A stretch of 64,000 bases of DNA, from NCBI GenBank assembly GCA_003996215.1, contig QJPP01001557.1, positions 1 through 64,000 of the forward strand. Reading direction: 5' to 3'. The translations under genes were made by a program, and so were the position numbers. The first letter of the stretch is position 1. Every line of letters starts with the position of its first letter. A model generated the notes under the pieces. It was not told the DNA's origin. It was given only the letters and a program-made list of their open reading frames with translations, and did no database searches. Shown here one piece after another: positions 1-10,805 of the stretch. Origin of the DNA: Jaltomata sinuosa. Lineage: Eukaryota > Streptophyta > Magnoliopsida > Solanales > Solanaceae.

Positions 1-620
1 TCTGAATCTGATCAATCAAAGTAGAACGAACCTCAACACTGGCGAGAACTCTGCTAGGATCCGACAAGTCAAGCCTAACCAAACGGTTAGCCAAGGACTG
101 GATGTCCAAGGCCAACGGTCGCTCTGAAACTGAGAGAGAAGCTAGGCTACCCATACTCACTGCCTTCCGACTCAAGGCATCCGCTACCACGTTCGCCTTG
201 CCCGGATGATACAGAATGGTGAAGTCATAGTCCTTTAGTAACTCGACCCATCTCCTCTGTCTCGAGTTCAACTCCCGCTGACTCGTGATATACTGAAGAC
301 TACGGTGATCGATGAAGATATCACAGTGAACTCCATATAAGTAATGCCTCCAGATCTTGAGCGCGAAAACTACCGCCGCCAACTCTAAGTCATGAGTGGG
401 GTAGTTGCGCTCGTGAACCTTCAGCTGCCTTGACGCATATGCTACTACTCGACCCTGCTGCATCAACACACAACCAAAACCAACCCCAGAAGCATCACAA
501 TACACGGAGAAGCTCTGACCCTCAACCGGCAAAGTCAACACTGGAGCTGAAGTCAATAAGGCCTTAAGCCTCTGGAAGCTATCCTCACACTGATCCGACC
601 ACTGAAATGGGATATCCTTC
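1..620 (-). pseudogene. Ty3 pol: RNase H and start of integrase region
   Basis: The minus strand gives a continuous reading through a Ty3 RNase H domain up to the window edge. Diagnostic pieces in order are YCDASGVGFG (first catalytic Asp), AYASRQLKVHE, HDLELAAVVFALK (catalytic Glu), HRSLQY and YHPGKANVVADALSR (last Asp). RNase H removes the RNA strand of the RNA:DNA hybrid during reverse transcription in the cytoplasmic virus-like particle. The segment after ADALSR is the linker toward the integrase zinc domain. No stop is visible in this piece, but it is separated from RT by frameshifts at about 620-895, so it is part of a dead polyprotein. Confidence 0.85.
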
Positions 621-1834
621 CTAGTCAGCCATAGTCAAGGTGCTGCTATGGAAGAAAATTCACCTCAACGAAACCGTCTGTAGTTAACCTGCCTAACCCA
701 ATAAAAGCTGCGAACCTCGTAACAGCTAGAGGTCTAAAGGCCACCAACAAACCGCTGCAATCTTTCCCCGGATCAAACGCCTAAATCCCATCCTTAGACA
801 CCACGTGCCCTAGGAATGCAAACTGACTCAAGCCAAAACTGCGCAATTGAGAACTTGGCATAAAGCGAATGACTCTCAAAGTCTGGAGTATACCCTCAAG
901 TGCGCTCATTCTCATCTCTACTACGCGAGTATACCAAGATGTCATCTATAAAAACTACCACAAATGAGTCCAAATACAGGCCAAGAACCCTGTGCATCAA
1001 GTTCATAAAGGCTGCAGGGGCATTAGTCAACCCAAAAGACATCACCAGGAAATCATAATGGCCATAACGTGTCCTGAATGTTGTCTTAGGGATGTCCTCC
1101 GCCCTAATCCTCAACTGATGGTAGCCAGACCTCAAATCAATCTTCGAAAACACGACTGAACCTTGAAGCTGGTCAAACAAGTCATCAATCCTCGGCATCG
1201 GATACCTATTCTTCACTGTCACCCTATTCAGCTGCCGATAATCAATACACATGCGCATCGACCCATCCTTCTTCTTCACGAAGAGAACAGGAGCACCCCA
1301 AGGTGACACACTAGGTCTAATAAAACCCTTAGCTAACAGATCCTGGAGCTGCTCCTTAAGCTCCCTCAACTCAGCAGGAGCCATACGGTAAGGAGAAATA
1401 GAAATAGGCCTAGTGCCCGGCTCTAGCTCAATAGCGAAATCAATATCTCTTTCCGGTGGAAGGCCTGGCAGGTCGGTAGGAAACACATCGAGGAAGGCTC
1501 TAACCACAGGAACAGACTCAGGGGAGTAGGGTAGCACTAACATGTCGGACATATCTAGATAAGCTAAACACCCACGGGAAATCAACCTTCTAGCTCGAAG
1601 ACAAGAGATGATCCCAGATGGTGCATGGCTAACAGAACCCTGCCACACAACCGGGGATACACCGGGCACAGCTATGGTAATGGTCTTGGCATAACAATCC
1701 AAAACCACACGGTGAGGGGACAACCAGTCCATGCCCAGTATCACATCAAAATCTAGCATATCAAGAACCATCAAATCACCCCAAGTCTCTGAATCACCAA
1801 CAGATAACATACAGGATCTCACAATCCGATCCAC
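621..1834 (-). pseudogene. Ty3 pol: reverse transcriptase
   Basis: A 312-codon open segment (1834 down to 896) covers the end of protease and most of RT. It contains DFDVILGMDWLS (protease C-terminal hairpin), the RT entry region VPVVRAFLDVFP, YRMAPAEL, the fingers block MRMCIDYRQLN, FSKIDLRSGYHQ with the first catalytic Asp, SFGLTNAPAAFM, and FIDDILVYS, the catalytic F-x-DD box of chromoviruses. The active site is intact. Downstream, from about 895 to 620, sequence resembling the RT thumb and connection is readable only by changing frame several times, and one stop lies close after FIDDILVYS. The first Met of the open segment is not a true start; the natural product is a polyprotein beginning in gag. 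Confidence 0.88.
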
Positions 1835-2118
1835 TACTAAAGAATCTCCTACTGGGTCGAAACAGAAACAGGAACAGATAATGGCTCACTAGCCAACCCC
1901 AAATAAGGCACAAAGTAGGCAGATACATATGAACAAGTGGATCCAGGATCAAATAAAGCCATAGCAGACTGATGGCACACAGAAATCGTACCTGTAATCA
2001 CAGCATCTGAGGCCTCTGCCTCTGGTCTCCTAGGGACCGCGTAAAACTGACGATGACCTCCACCTGCCCGACCGCCATCCCTACCACCTGTTCTGCCACG
2101 CGGAGCACTACCTCTACT
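1835..2118 (-). pseudogene. Ty3 aspartic protease, frameshifted
   Basis: Translation just downstream of gag reads through an Arg/Gly-rich linker, then FYAVP, and the protease active site ALFDPGSTCSYVS (Asp-Pro-Gly in place of the usual Asp-Ser/Thr-Gly, as is common in Tekay-type elements). The frame is the same as gag. Near 1854-1856 the plus strand shows three G residues where the reading frame of both sides requires four, so a one-base deletion separates the active-site half from the C-terminal half at 1834. The retropepsin would normally cleave Gag-Pol; here it cannot be made as one chain. Confidence 0.75.
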
Positions 2119-3495
2119 CTAACGACCACCCCCTCTAGCTGGGGGCTGAACTGCCCGTAAAGGCTCGGCTAACTGAACTGTACCCTGCTGAGGGCAATCT
2201 TTAGCAAAATGACCCATCGCACCACAAGTAAAACAAGCCCCTGATGGCCTACTCAGTCGAGATGAACCAGCAAATCCCATATGACCACCACGGCCTGATG
2301 CCCCAGAAACTATACCCCTCGAAGACTGGCCGCTATAGCCCTGATGGCTGCCCTGACCCTGCTCGAACTGGGTACTACCAAAGGTCTGAAGGGAAGACTG
2401 AACCGGTCGGCTGGACTGACCCTGGTACTGCTGTGGCTGATAACTCCGACTCCACCGGCCAGGACCTCTACCGCCATATCTGGAACCACTATAGACACCC
2501 TGATGTCGAGGCCTCTTATCTCTGGACCCCTGATCATGTCGCTGTAAGTCCTCCACAGTGTGGGCATAGTCTACAATAGCCTGGAATGACCGACCACTGG
2601 CAATCAATATCTCAGCTGGCTGTCTGATCTCTGGCCTCAAACCCCACACAAATCTGCGAATCCTATCAGCCTCGGTAGGAATGATCATAGCTCCGAACGG
2701 TGCTAGCTGATGAAAACGGGTCTCATACTCCGAGATAGTCGTAGATCCCTGCACAAGGTGAGTGAATTGCTCCCTGCGACGCTCCCGATCACTTTGTGGT
2801 AGGAATTTGGCCATAAAGGCGTCATAAAACTCAGTCCAGGTCAAAGGAGGTGACGATGGTGGTCTACAAGCAACCTGGGCCCTCCACCATAACTTCGCCG
2901 GGCCCTCCAACTGATAGGTAGTATAACCAACCCCGTGAGTCTCCAGCAAACCCAGGTTATGCAACATCTCCTCACAGGTAGTAATAAAGTCATGTGGATC
3001 CTGTCCCGAAGTACCCGCAAACCTCGGAGGTGCTAACCTCAAAAACCTACCCAACGTCTTCTGCTCTGACTCTGTCATAACTGGGCGAGGAGCAAGAGGC
3101 TGTGCAACAGATGGAACCGGAATAACCTCCGCACGGGGAGCCATAGTAGCCGGCTGCGCTCCTAAGCTCTGTGCACCCAGGGCTGCCCCCTGAGCGGATG
3201 TCTGCGCTACCTCGGAAGGACGCTCTCCAACCACACCCAAAAGCTGTAATAGTAATCCCCGAATATCTGGAGATGGAGCTATGACTGGAGCTGGCACAGA
3301 AGTGGGCACTGGAGCTGGTACTCGAGCTGGTACTGGAGCTGGTGGTACCTGGGCTGCCCCCTGAACCACATGCTGCTCGGGCTCTATCTCCACGCTAGCA
3401 GCTCTAGCAGGTGCCACTGTTCGAGGGCGTCCTCGACCCCTAGCTGGAGTAGGAGGCTCATGTTCGCGTGATGCCGATGATCTCGTACGAACCAT
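2119..3495 (-). CDS. Ty3 Gag (nucleocapsid) protein, 458 aa
   Basis: Structural Gag of the left Ty3 element. The N-terminus (about residues 1-120) is basic and then Pro/Ala/Val-rich with a repeated VPAPVP pattern. A retrotransposon-gag domain follows at about residues 145-310 (LGRFLRLAPPRFAG, LWWRA, FLPQSDRERRREQF and EYETRFHQLAPF). Then comes a Gly/Ser/Gln/Tyr-rich stretch and one CCHC zinc knuckle, CFTCGAMGHFAKDC, at about residues 422-435, which would bind the genomic RNA. The start ATG is 200 bases downstream of the primer-binding site. The terminal TAG replaces what is most simply a CAG codon (a C-to-T change), because the downstream frame continues directly into the protease linker. The ORF is intact as a Gag but separated from Pol. 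Confidence 0.88.
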   Translation of the reverse strand: MVRTRSSASREHEPPTPARGRGRPRTVAPARAASVEIEPEQHVVQGAAQVPPAPVPARVPAPVPTSVPAPVIAPSPDIRGLLLQLLGVVGERPSEVAQTSAQGAALGAQSLGAQPATMAPRAEVIPVPSVAQPLAPRPVMTESEQKTLGRFLRLAPPRFAGTSGQDPHDFITTCEEMLHNLGLLETHGVGYTTYQLEGPAKLWWRAQVACRPPSSPPLTWTEFYDAFMAKFLPQSDRERRREQFTHLVQGSTTISEYETRFHQLAPFGAMIIPTEADRIRRFVWGLRPEIRQPAEILIASGRSFQAIVDYAHTVEDLQRHDQGSRDKRPRHQGVYSGSRYGGRGPGRWSRSYQPQQYQGQSSRPVQSSLQTFGSTQFEQGQGSHQGYSGQSSRGIVSGASGRGGHMGFAGSSRLSRPSGACFTCGAMGHFAKDCPQQGTVQLAEPLRAVQPPARGGGR

Positions 3496-3692
3496 CTACG
3501 GAAGAATGAAGTAGAACAAATGAGATTTCCAGAAACTTCAAGGGTACAACGCACGACACAGAAGCAATGAAAGAGTCAATTTCCTAAAATGCCACTGTAG
3601 CCTCCCAAAGATTGAGTACGGACGTCTCCGCCCCGATCCGTAGGACTCTACTAGACATTGGCTCCTATACCGATGACACTGGTGAACCTAAA

Positions 3693-3704
3693 GCTCTGAT
3701 ACCA
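3693..3704 (-). other. Primer-binding site, tRNA-iMet type
   Basis: On the minus strand this reads TGGTATCAGAGC, the usual plant site complementary to the 3' end of initiator tRNA-Met. It lies three bases inside the inner LTR border at 3708, exactly where minus-strand DNA synthesis would be primed. Confidence 0.92.
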
Positions 3705-3707
3705 AGT

Positions 3708-6700
3708 TGTCACGACCCGATTTCTCGGTCATGATGGCACCTACAACCCCCGGTAGGTGAACCAATCCCTGTAGCCCAGAACAGTTAGTAATGGGCTACT
3801 ATCTAACAAATAAGAGAATAAGACGAATAACATAGATAACAGGTATATAAGTATATACATATGCGGAAACTAAATTAAACCCCGAGACCTGGTATCATAG
3901 TATAGAGCCAAACTACATACATGGAGTGCAAATAAACCAAAACTTTATATACAGATGTCTCTGAATGGTAATAGAGTACATGAAGCAAAAGATAAACTAA
4001 AGCTAAGCTCCGATCGCCAAGAGCTCACCCTCAGCCTGAAGTAGTCCCCAACAGATCTCCAAGCACGAATCACATGTCTAACGCGATGGCCCACGCTAGG
4101 ATCTGCACCCAAAGATGCAGGGGGTAGGGGTGAGCACCAAATGCGAAGCATAAGGTACCCAGTAGGTATCATAGGCCGACTGGCACATATAAGATAAAAG
4201 CGCAGTAATAGACAGAATAGAAGCAAGTAGTCACAGAAATCAACGAAAGGTACACAGGAACTAGCCCAGAGGGAAATCAACAGAACCACAGATGAGGCTA
4301 GTAAGCAGAAGATACACACCAAAGGCACAGGTGAAAGTAAGAATCAACGCACCTGGGATCCTTGCAACAACAGTGTATACAAAATAAGTTTACAGAATGG
4401 ACGGTATACCGGTAACCTCAAATGTAAGAAGAAGAGAGAAAGAGTAATAATAGGCATGCTCAGAGACATGAATTCAAACTCAACTAATCATACCAATCTC
4501 ATACTGTATCCATAATAGAAGAACAATTCTATAAGTAAAAAGCAAAAGTCTACCTACAGTCCCTCGGCCGCCCATACAACCGAGGAACACAAACAAGTGA
4601 AACAAACCCTCCGGCATCCCATACTACCGGAGCGTACAATCAGCAAACAGCAAACAAGGGTGGAACCTCGAACCATGAATGATATGATGCATGAAGATCT
4701 CAAGTGCCATAGTATCTCTGTATGTACCTCCTCCGGCGCCGATCGGGCCCAGCAGGTTCCATGGAAGGACACTGCCCGTATACCTCTACTCCACCGTATA
4801 CCCCTCCTCCGGCACACGCAGCCCGTAGCCCTTGGCCCGGATGGCAAGGTCCATGGAGGTCCCAGACCCCATACTAAATCTCAGTATCAAAACATGTATC
4901 AAGATAGAGACCCAGTCTCGATATCAAGATAGAGACCCAGTCTCGAATATGCATGCCCAGACCCTGTCCAGGACTAAAAATAGTAGGAAAATATCTCAAA
5001 AAAAAACCCCTCCAAGGGTGCCCGGGCGAAGCCGGGGCTAAACAGTAAAAAGTCAATCTCAGGGCTCGGTCCGACCCGAGGCTAAAAATAATCTCAAGTA
5101 ACAAGAAAACTCAACTAGCACCCCGGCCCTGCCGAGTCTAGCGATAATCGTAAAACTGATGATTTTAAACATAATTTTACTTTCTTGCCCAAAAATATTC
5201 ACAAGTTAAATCAAACCATTTCCAAATTATTTCCATAAAAAACGCCCCCCCCCGGGCCATGCAAGGTTTTAGAAAATAGTGCCAGTAGGCCCGAAGCCAA
5301 AACCATAGTAAAACATGGATAAAACCTCTTTATATGCATGGAAATGGTATGATCACACACAATAGCTCCCCAGCAGCTCACAATCAACCTATCGACCCTG
5401 CACAGGCCCATAGCTACTCAGCAAGCATAACCAGCCTAGAAGGATAATTCTATGCCCGGGACTCGCGGACATTCCCAATATCCCACCTTCTATGTTCAAG
5501 AGTCAACAAGGCCTCACAGGACCACAAGGGTAAATAAAATATATCCGCAAATACTACAAGCAACGGAGGAATAAAAATAGGCGAACATGAATAAAGCGGT
5601 CGAGGTCTGTGGTACCAACCTAGTAAACCAACCCAAGGATGCCCATTAATACAATTTTATTTTATATATACGGAGTCTAGGGAAAATAAACCGTAACCTA
5701 CCTGTCGTCCGACGACAAGCTGCTAGAACAACGATGTCCAAGATCGAACCACTCTGAGAAAATCCAAAACTAAATTGGAATCGGAATCGGATTTGGGCTT
5801 GAATAACTTGACGTAGATAATTGATTTTCTTTCGGAGATTAAATAAAACGTGAAACATTTTCTTCCCATCAACACTCTTCAATAATTTGTAAGTATATAT
5901 GTGCATATGCACAAAGAAGCGTACAGGAGCTATCCCTTTTGCTAAAGGGCAAAATATATATATGTATATGTACTGCCAGCCAATAGCACCTTAGGCAGCC
6001 ACCTCTCACCTTTGATTGTTGGCCACTTCCTCCACCTCCACGTGGAATGGAGGTGGCAACCAATTCTCCCCCGTTAGGTATATATTCGGGTATTGCGTAA
6101 ATTCGTGGTAAAATAAATATAATTTTTGAATATACCATAATTCATAGAAAATTATTTCAAACAAAACCTTCTACATTATAATAATAACTTTCAACATAGC
6201 TAAATTTACTATCTCCGTTAAATATTATGGAGTATAAAAACCTTATAAAATAAATACATATACAATTATAACATATCAAATATATTTTTCATAAACCTTT
6301 AAAATATTTTGAAAAGGCAATAATAATATAATTTTTACCAAATTCAACTTTTAAATAACGTATTTTCAAATACACGCACGAGGCTAATAAAATTCTTAAG
6401 TTTAGGCTCGTAATTCGCCAACGCACGATTTTGATACTCAAGAATTCTCTCAGGATCCTCCCTTATGTTTTATCACTGTTTCGGAACTGAAATGGCGTTT
6501 TAAAACGTGAAGTCGAGGCTTAAATCGAGTTTAACCCAACCCGGTTCGCGACCCGGTTCGCAACCCATTTTCTGCCAGACAGTCCGCGGTAAAACAGTCA
6601 TAACTCTTTACTCCAAGATCGGTTGGACGTGAGGTTTTGTGCGTTGGAAACTAGACTCGTAGACCTTCGATTTGGTATTTCGGAGGACTTCTAACTCTTT

Positions 6701-6831
6701 ATATATTGAGAGAAAAGCCCTGATACATTTGACCCAAAGTTCAGAAAATTTGTTAAAGGTCTTACGATATCTTTTGTCGATTTGCTTGACTTCAAAACTT
6801 AAACGTGGAAATGACCGGAAGGGTCATTACA
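3708..6831 (-). repeat. 5' LTR of left Ty3 element (3124 bp)
   Basis: In plus orientation the repeat begins TGTCACGACC, next to the primer-binding site, and ends GGGTCATTACA at 6831. TG...CA ends and short inverted termini (TGTCACGACC / TGTAATGACC when reversed) mark an LTR. A length of 3.1 kb fits Tekay-type elements. No coding capacity is visible; the open frames inside are chance. The region carries a 25-bp duplication (4898-4945) and GC-rich stretches near 4555-4870 and 5010-5140. The partner LTR is outside the window, so its age cannot be read here. Confidence 0.85.
4898..4945. repeat. 25-bp direct duplication inside the LTR
   Basis: The phrase ATCAAGATAGAGACCCAGTC starts at 4898 and again at 4923, a two-copy direct repeat with 25-bp period. 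Confidence 0.85.
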
Positions 6832-6881
6832 CCTACATATCCCAAGACTCGGGGAATCAGGCTGCTTGTAGTTCGACTTAA
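6832..6881 (-). repeat. Ogre stem-loop motif, copy cut by the left Ty3 insertion
   Basis: Plus strand CCTACATATCCC, then GGGGAATCAGGCTG, then TTGTAGTTCG. This is a diverged copy of the motif at 10572, 10673 and 18319 (CCTATGTATCTC..GAATTCAGG..ACATAGTTC). Its first bases coincide exactly with the end of the left Ty3 LTR, showing that the insertion hit this copy. Confidence 0.65.
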
Positions 6882-7699
6882 TCGGTGGAGAAGGTGATCT
6901 TTATGTTAAGGCAACCTTTGGCTCAGAATGAGTGACAAATGGATTGAGCTATAGAAAAGAGTCTTGTAACCTCTCAACTATGAATGTGGCGCACTTCACA
7001 TCCATAAGTAAGATTTTACCTGGACATAATTTCCAAAGCTCGAGGCGTATTATCACCCGAATTTGAAGAGAAGGAATATTGCTTCTAGTGTGAGTTCAGA
7101 AAGTACCCTGGATACGATACTAAAAACTCCATGATAGGAATACCCACATTCCTTCTGAGAGGGGTATGGTTTGATGGCGGTGAAAGTCGTTCCTTAGCTC
7201 GTGTTCAAAGAGTTTGATATTCCTCTTCGAACTATGTCCCAGTTTGCTGCTAAGAAAAAGTTCCACGTTGTGATGCATTCTTTTTAGCGTAGCCCGCACT
7301 TGTGGTTTCATTTTGAGAATTTCATCCTCTCGAATGTTCTCGGCAATATTTAGAAACAAAATTGTTAGTAGTAATGTAGCTCAATACAGAGAGATAGTTT
7401 TGTACCTCATTTTTGCATCTATTGTTTCTTGAAGAAGATGTCATCCTTTCTTGTCCCTGTCTTAGGAAATGACAACTCTTGCAAAAAGTAGACATGATAG
7501 CTTTTCATAGCCATCGTATAGAATTGCCTTTGTGGTGGTTAGACATGGCAATCTTTGAATATGATGACCTTCGTAGTCATTTGTTGTGATGATCCTCGTA
7601 ACCATTTGTGGCATTCTCTTTATATGATAGCCCTCGTAGCTACTGGTAGTAGTTTTTTGCATATAACTTTAGGGTAAGTCTTGCGCATCATCAGTGTCG

Positions 7700-8285
7700 A
7701 TGCGACTTATAGATATCCCTGATTTGTCAGACTTTGGGTAATCTAGCACATCATCAGACTTTGAATGGAGGCGGCTTACAAATGTCCCTTAATTTGTCAA
7801 CTTTTGAGTAATCTTGTACATCATCCGACTTTGGATAGAGGCGGCTTATAGATGTCCTTTGAATTGCTAGTTTTTGGGTAACCAGTACTTTTATCCAATT
7901 TTTTATGTAACGCGCCTTACAGATTTCCCTTGAATTGTTAGCCTTTGGATAGTCCTGACGTGGATATGTCATGGCTTATAGATAACCCTTGGACTATCAA
8001 TTTTTGGTAATCTTGCACTTTCATCCAATTTTGAATATATTTGTGACTTACGCATTATCCTCGAACTGCCAACTTTTGGGCAATCTTGCATATTATCCGA
8101 TTTTAGATATCGCTGTGTCTTACAGATAGGGCCATCTTGCACACTATTCAGTTTTAGATATCGCTGTGACTTACAAATGACCTTTGGCCTTTCAAATTTT
8201 GGGAAATACAGTTTATCATCCAAATTGGATAGCGTCTTATAGATATCCCTCAGACTATATACTTTTGACCTTGACGACAAGCATT
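7700..8285. repeat. Degenerate ~70-bp tandem array
   Basis: About nine units, each with a CTTATAGATATCCCT-like block followed by TTTTGGGTAATCTTG and CATCCGACTTTGGAT-like blocks. Block starts at about 7706, 7774, 7845, 7916, 7974, 8045, 8118, 8169 and 8235 give spacings mostly of 58-73 bp. Units are 60-80 percent alike by eye. Confidence 0.8.
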
Positions 8286-8382
8286 ATTTGATCATCGGGA
8301 GTGACAAGGCCTTTGCCATATGATCAAATATAGTCGCATCTTCTGGCGATTAATGCTCTTGAATGTATAGACATACTTTAGT

Positions 8383-8830
8383 GTGAGACTTCATCATCTC
8401 TATGCGATAACAATACAGGTGCATAAATATCCTCCGCGCCAGACTCTGTCATCTCTGCGTGATATTGGATATGAGTATGCTCAACGCCAGACTCTATTGT
8501 CTCTGTGTGATAATAATATAATAAAGCAAAGATATCCTCAATGTCATACTTCACCGTCTCACATGATATTAGATATAGGTATGTTGAATGTCAGACTCCA
8601 TTATATCAGCATAATAATAATAGGGAAGCAAAGATATCCTCGACGCCAGACTCCATCATCTCACGCGATATCGAATATAAATATTTTGAATGTTAGACTT
8701 TGTCATCTCTACGTGATAATAAGGATGCATTAAATATCTATGGCATGAATATGCATGTGAAAATATCCTCAATGTCAGACTCTATCATCTCCATGCAATA
8801 TCAGATATGCTAAAAACTCTTGGGTCGATC
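8383..8830. repeat. Degenerate ~55/110-bp tandem array
   Basis: Recurring blocks CCAGACTCTATCATCTC, GTGATAATAAT and AAATATCCTCAATGTCAGAC recur about every 55 bp, in an alternating 110-bp pattern, for at least seven units. Confidence 0.75.
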
Positions 8831-8943
8831 CTGCGCACCAAGTGCAACTTAGGGACGCCTCTAAATATCATCATCTTTGAAATCGAATGATAGAGGGAAA
8901 TAATCTTCGCAACAAATATGTATCTGTGGTATTTGATGATGAT

Positions 8944-9097
8944 GGTCCTCATGACATGGTCCTCATGATATAGTCCTCGCGACATGGTCCTCTCGACATG
9001 GACCTCGCGATATAGTCCTCATGACATGGTCCTCTCGACATGGTCCTTGTGACATGGTCCTCGCGATATGGTCTTCATGACATGGTCCTCTCGACAT
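8944..9097. repeat. 14-bp minisatellite, 11 units
   Basis: Eleven consecutive 14-bp units of consensus GGTCCTCxxGACAT without spacers (first unit GGTCCTCATGACAT at 8944, last ending at 9097). Units differ at one to four positions, mainly at bases 8-10. Confidence 0.95.
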
Positions 9098-10571
9098 GCA
9101 AATATGATAATGATGTGGATTATTATGCAATGGCATGCATAGCAGTTGCAAAAAATATCACATTTGGTCTTTTTGTTAACATTTGACTCCTTTGTGTGTA
9201 CCTGTGCTCAAGATAAACGATTAGTAGACACAGTGTCACCCTTACTAGCAACCACAATCAAATTTGAAAAACTTAAAAGACGACGTTTATGAAGCTAATC
9301 AAAATAACTTTCATTTCAAATGTGAATGAAATGGTTGTGCCAATTTCTGGGGACAGCCACAAATACCATTTCTCAACATCGTCTGTTCGCGGTGATTTCT
9401 GATTTGCTGGGGATTTGCAGAGAACATCACCGATCTTTTTTTGGTGCTCTGATTTTGAGGTTGGCCACAGCATCTTGATCTGCTTGGGGATTCAAGGATG
9501 TTGTCGATCTCTCTTTATCTGGTAGTTCCTGCAAACTCCAAGGAAATTCATCTATTCCGAGATCTTTTGCCTTTTTTTGATTTTCTTCCCATTATTTTGG
9601 CTTTCCTTGACAATTTTGGGAATCTAGTCTCCTTGTGTTGCTTTGAACGCATTAGATAATGAGGGACTTTCACTGATCCCTAATACACTTTTTAGGAAAA
9701 CCTGTATCCACAGAAAAATTATTAGTTTTTGGAAAAACTGATATGTGTTGACCTCCTTTGATCTTCTGCTCCTTGCTTTGTCTTTCTTGGATGCTTTTCA
9801 CTATCGGGTACTCGTCGTCCTTGACTCCTCGGGTCTCAGTATACATAAGACAAAATCAAATTATAATGGAGTAAAACTAATCTTTTGTAAAGACTTTTCA
9901 AACAAGTTCTTTGGAAAACAAAGATTTGAAAAGGATAGTTTGGAAATGTCTCTGCTTGTTTTGTCATGTCATGTACTAGCCCAATGAATGTCCTTTACTC
10001 GAAGCTTTGATATCTCTAACACACTGATGGCAGACTCTGAAGATCCTTTGCCATCCCAGCTGGGGAGTTTGGAAATGATCTTTCAAGCAATCTGTCGTGG
10101 ATGGATCCTACTTTGAACTTTGTTGCAGCTGGAGATTTCTGATGTAGACTATGATCTCTTGGTGCTGGGGAGTTCTTGGACTTGTCCCTTGAACTCTTAA
10201 ACGAAGCTTTTGGTGGAGAGTTGTATGTTCTCCTCAAAATTTCTACCCCAGTTAAAGGTTTTATGTCAAACTTTGTACCATTGTAGGACACTCTGTGCGG
10301 ACTTTGAGATTCTCTTTCAATATCTATCTCAGTTGCTTTTTACCATAATCTACATTCTGACTTGCTTGGAGAACGATCTTCATCTTCTGAATTTTTGAGA
10401 TTCCTTTCTCAAATATTCTCCCCCAATTTCCATTTTCTGGGTAATATAATCAAACTGTTGTGGTGCCTACCTAACTTGTTGAGGCATGAATTACGTCAAA
10501 TATAGTTCGCACACTTATAGTGGGAGAATATTGAGAATAAATAAAGGGGTGACCAAAGCCGACAAAGGCCG

Positions 10572-10715
10572 CCTATGTATCTCATTCTTGAGAATTCAAG
10601 TCAAACATACTTCAAGGTCAAAAGGGGAAAGATAAATTTTTCTAAGAGGTTGATCGAAGCTAACACAGGCCACCTATGTATCTCATTCTTGAGAATTCAG
10701 GTTAAACATAGTTCG
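10572..10715 (-). repeat. Two copies of the Ogre stem-loop motif, 101 bp apart
   Basis: Copies begin CCTATGTATCTCATTCTTG at 10572 and 10673 and continue GAGAATTCAAG/CAGG and AAACATA(C/G)TTC. Each is preceded by a GACCAAAGCCGACAAAGGC-like block. On the minus strand they are about 90-230 bases after the pol stop. Outer blocks CTATGT and ACATAG can pair. Confidence 0.85.
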
Positions 10716-10805
10716 TACAAAGAGGATAGGGAAATTTTAAGCATAAAAACGATTACAATCAGAAAAAAAGCAATTACAAGGAAAGAAATGAAAGAAAAAC
10801 CATAT

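Larger units (their letters stand above)
1..6831 (-). mobile_element. Ty3/gypsy Tekay(Del)-like LTR retrotransposon, 5' half
   Basis: Read on the minus strand, this is a 5' LTR (6831 to 3708), a tRNA-iMet-type primer-binding site, gag with a CCHC zinc knuckle, protease, reverse transcriptase and RNase H, in standard Ty3 order. Integrase and the 3' LTR lie beyond the left edge. Long LTRs, the Arg/Pro/Ala-rich Gag start and the pol sequence resemble plant Tekay/Del chromoviruses; the chromodomain cannot be seen here, so the lineage is inferred. The right border ends in GGTCATTACA and is followed by CCTAC, the probable 5-bp target duplication. It sits inside the Ogre-type element that begins at 6832, so it is the younger of the two. 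Coding is interrupted by a stop after gag, a one-base deletion in protease and frameshifts after RT, so it is non-autonomous. Confidence 0.9.
6882..10805 (-). other. Ogre 3' untranslated region (hypervariable)
   Basis: No protein similarity is visible on either strand over 3.9 kb. The stretch lies downstream of the pol stop and is dominated by tandem arrays: weak repeats containing CTTCGTAGTCAT-like words at about 7490-7660, ~70-bp units (7700-8285), ~55/110-bp units (8383-8830) and a 14-bp minisatellite (8944-9097). From 9150 to 10440 scattered GCTGGGGATTT-like words suggest a more decayed array. Such variable 3' UTRs are described for Tat/Ogre elements and can seed satellites. Open frames here are products of repeat periodicity. 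Confidence 0.7.

Noticed and set aside
2244..2579. Open frame opposite to the left Ty3 gag (and similar ones at 2310-2567 and 2344-2547)
   Set aside because: Shadow of the Gly/Ser/Gln-rich part of gag; no family resemblance and codon periodicity belongs to gag.
4554..5104. Several overlapping open frames within the left Ty3 LTR
   Set aside because: GC-rich LTR sequence lacks stops by chance; no motif, and both strands are equally open.
7754..8280. Two adjacent minus-strand frames with repeated peptides
   Set aside because: They are translations of the ~70-bp tandem array; repeats drift in length so no stable frame is kept.
8944..9097. Short regular repeats as a possible CRISPR array
   Set aside because: Units are contiguous with no unique spacers, and the DNA is plant nuclear.
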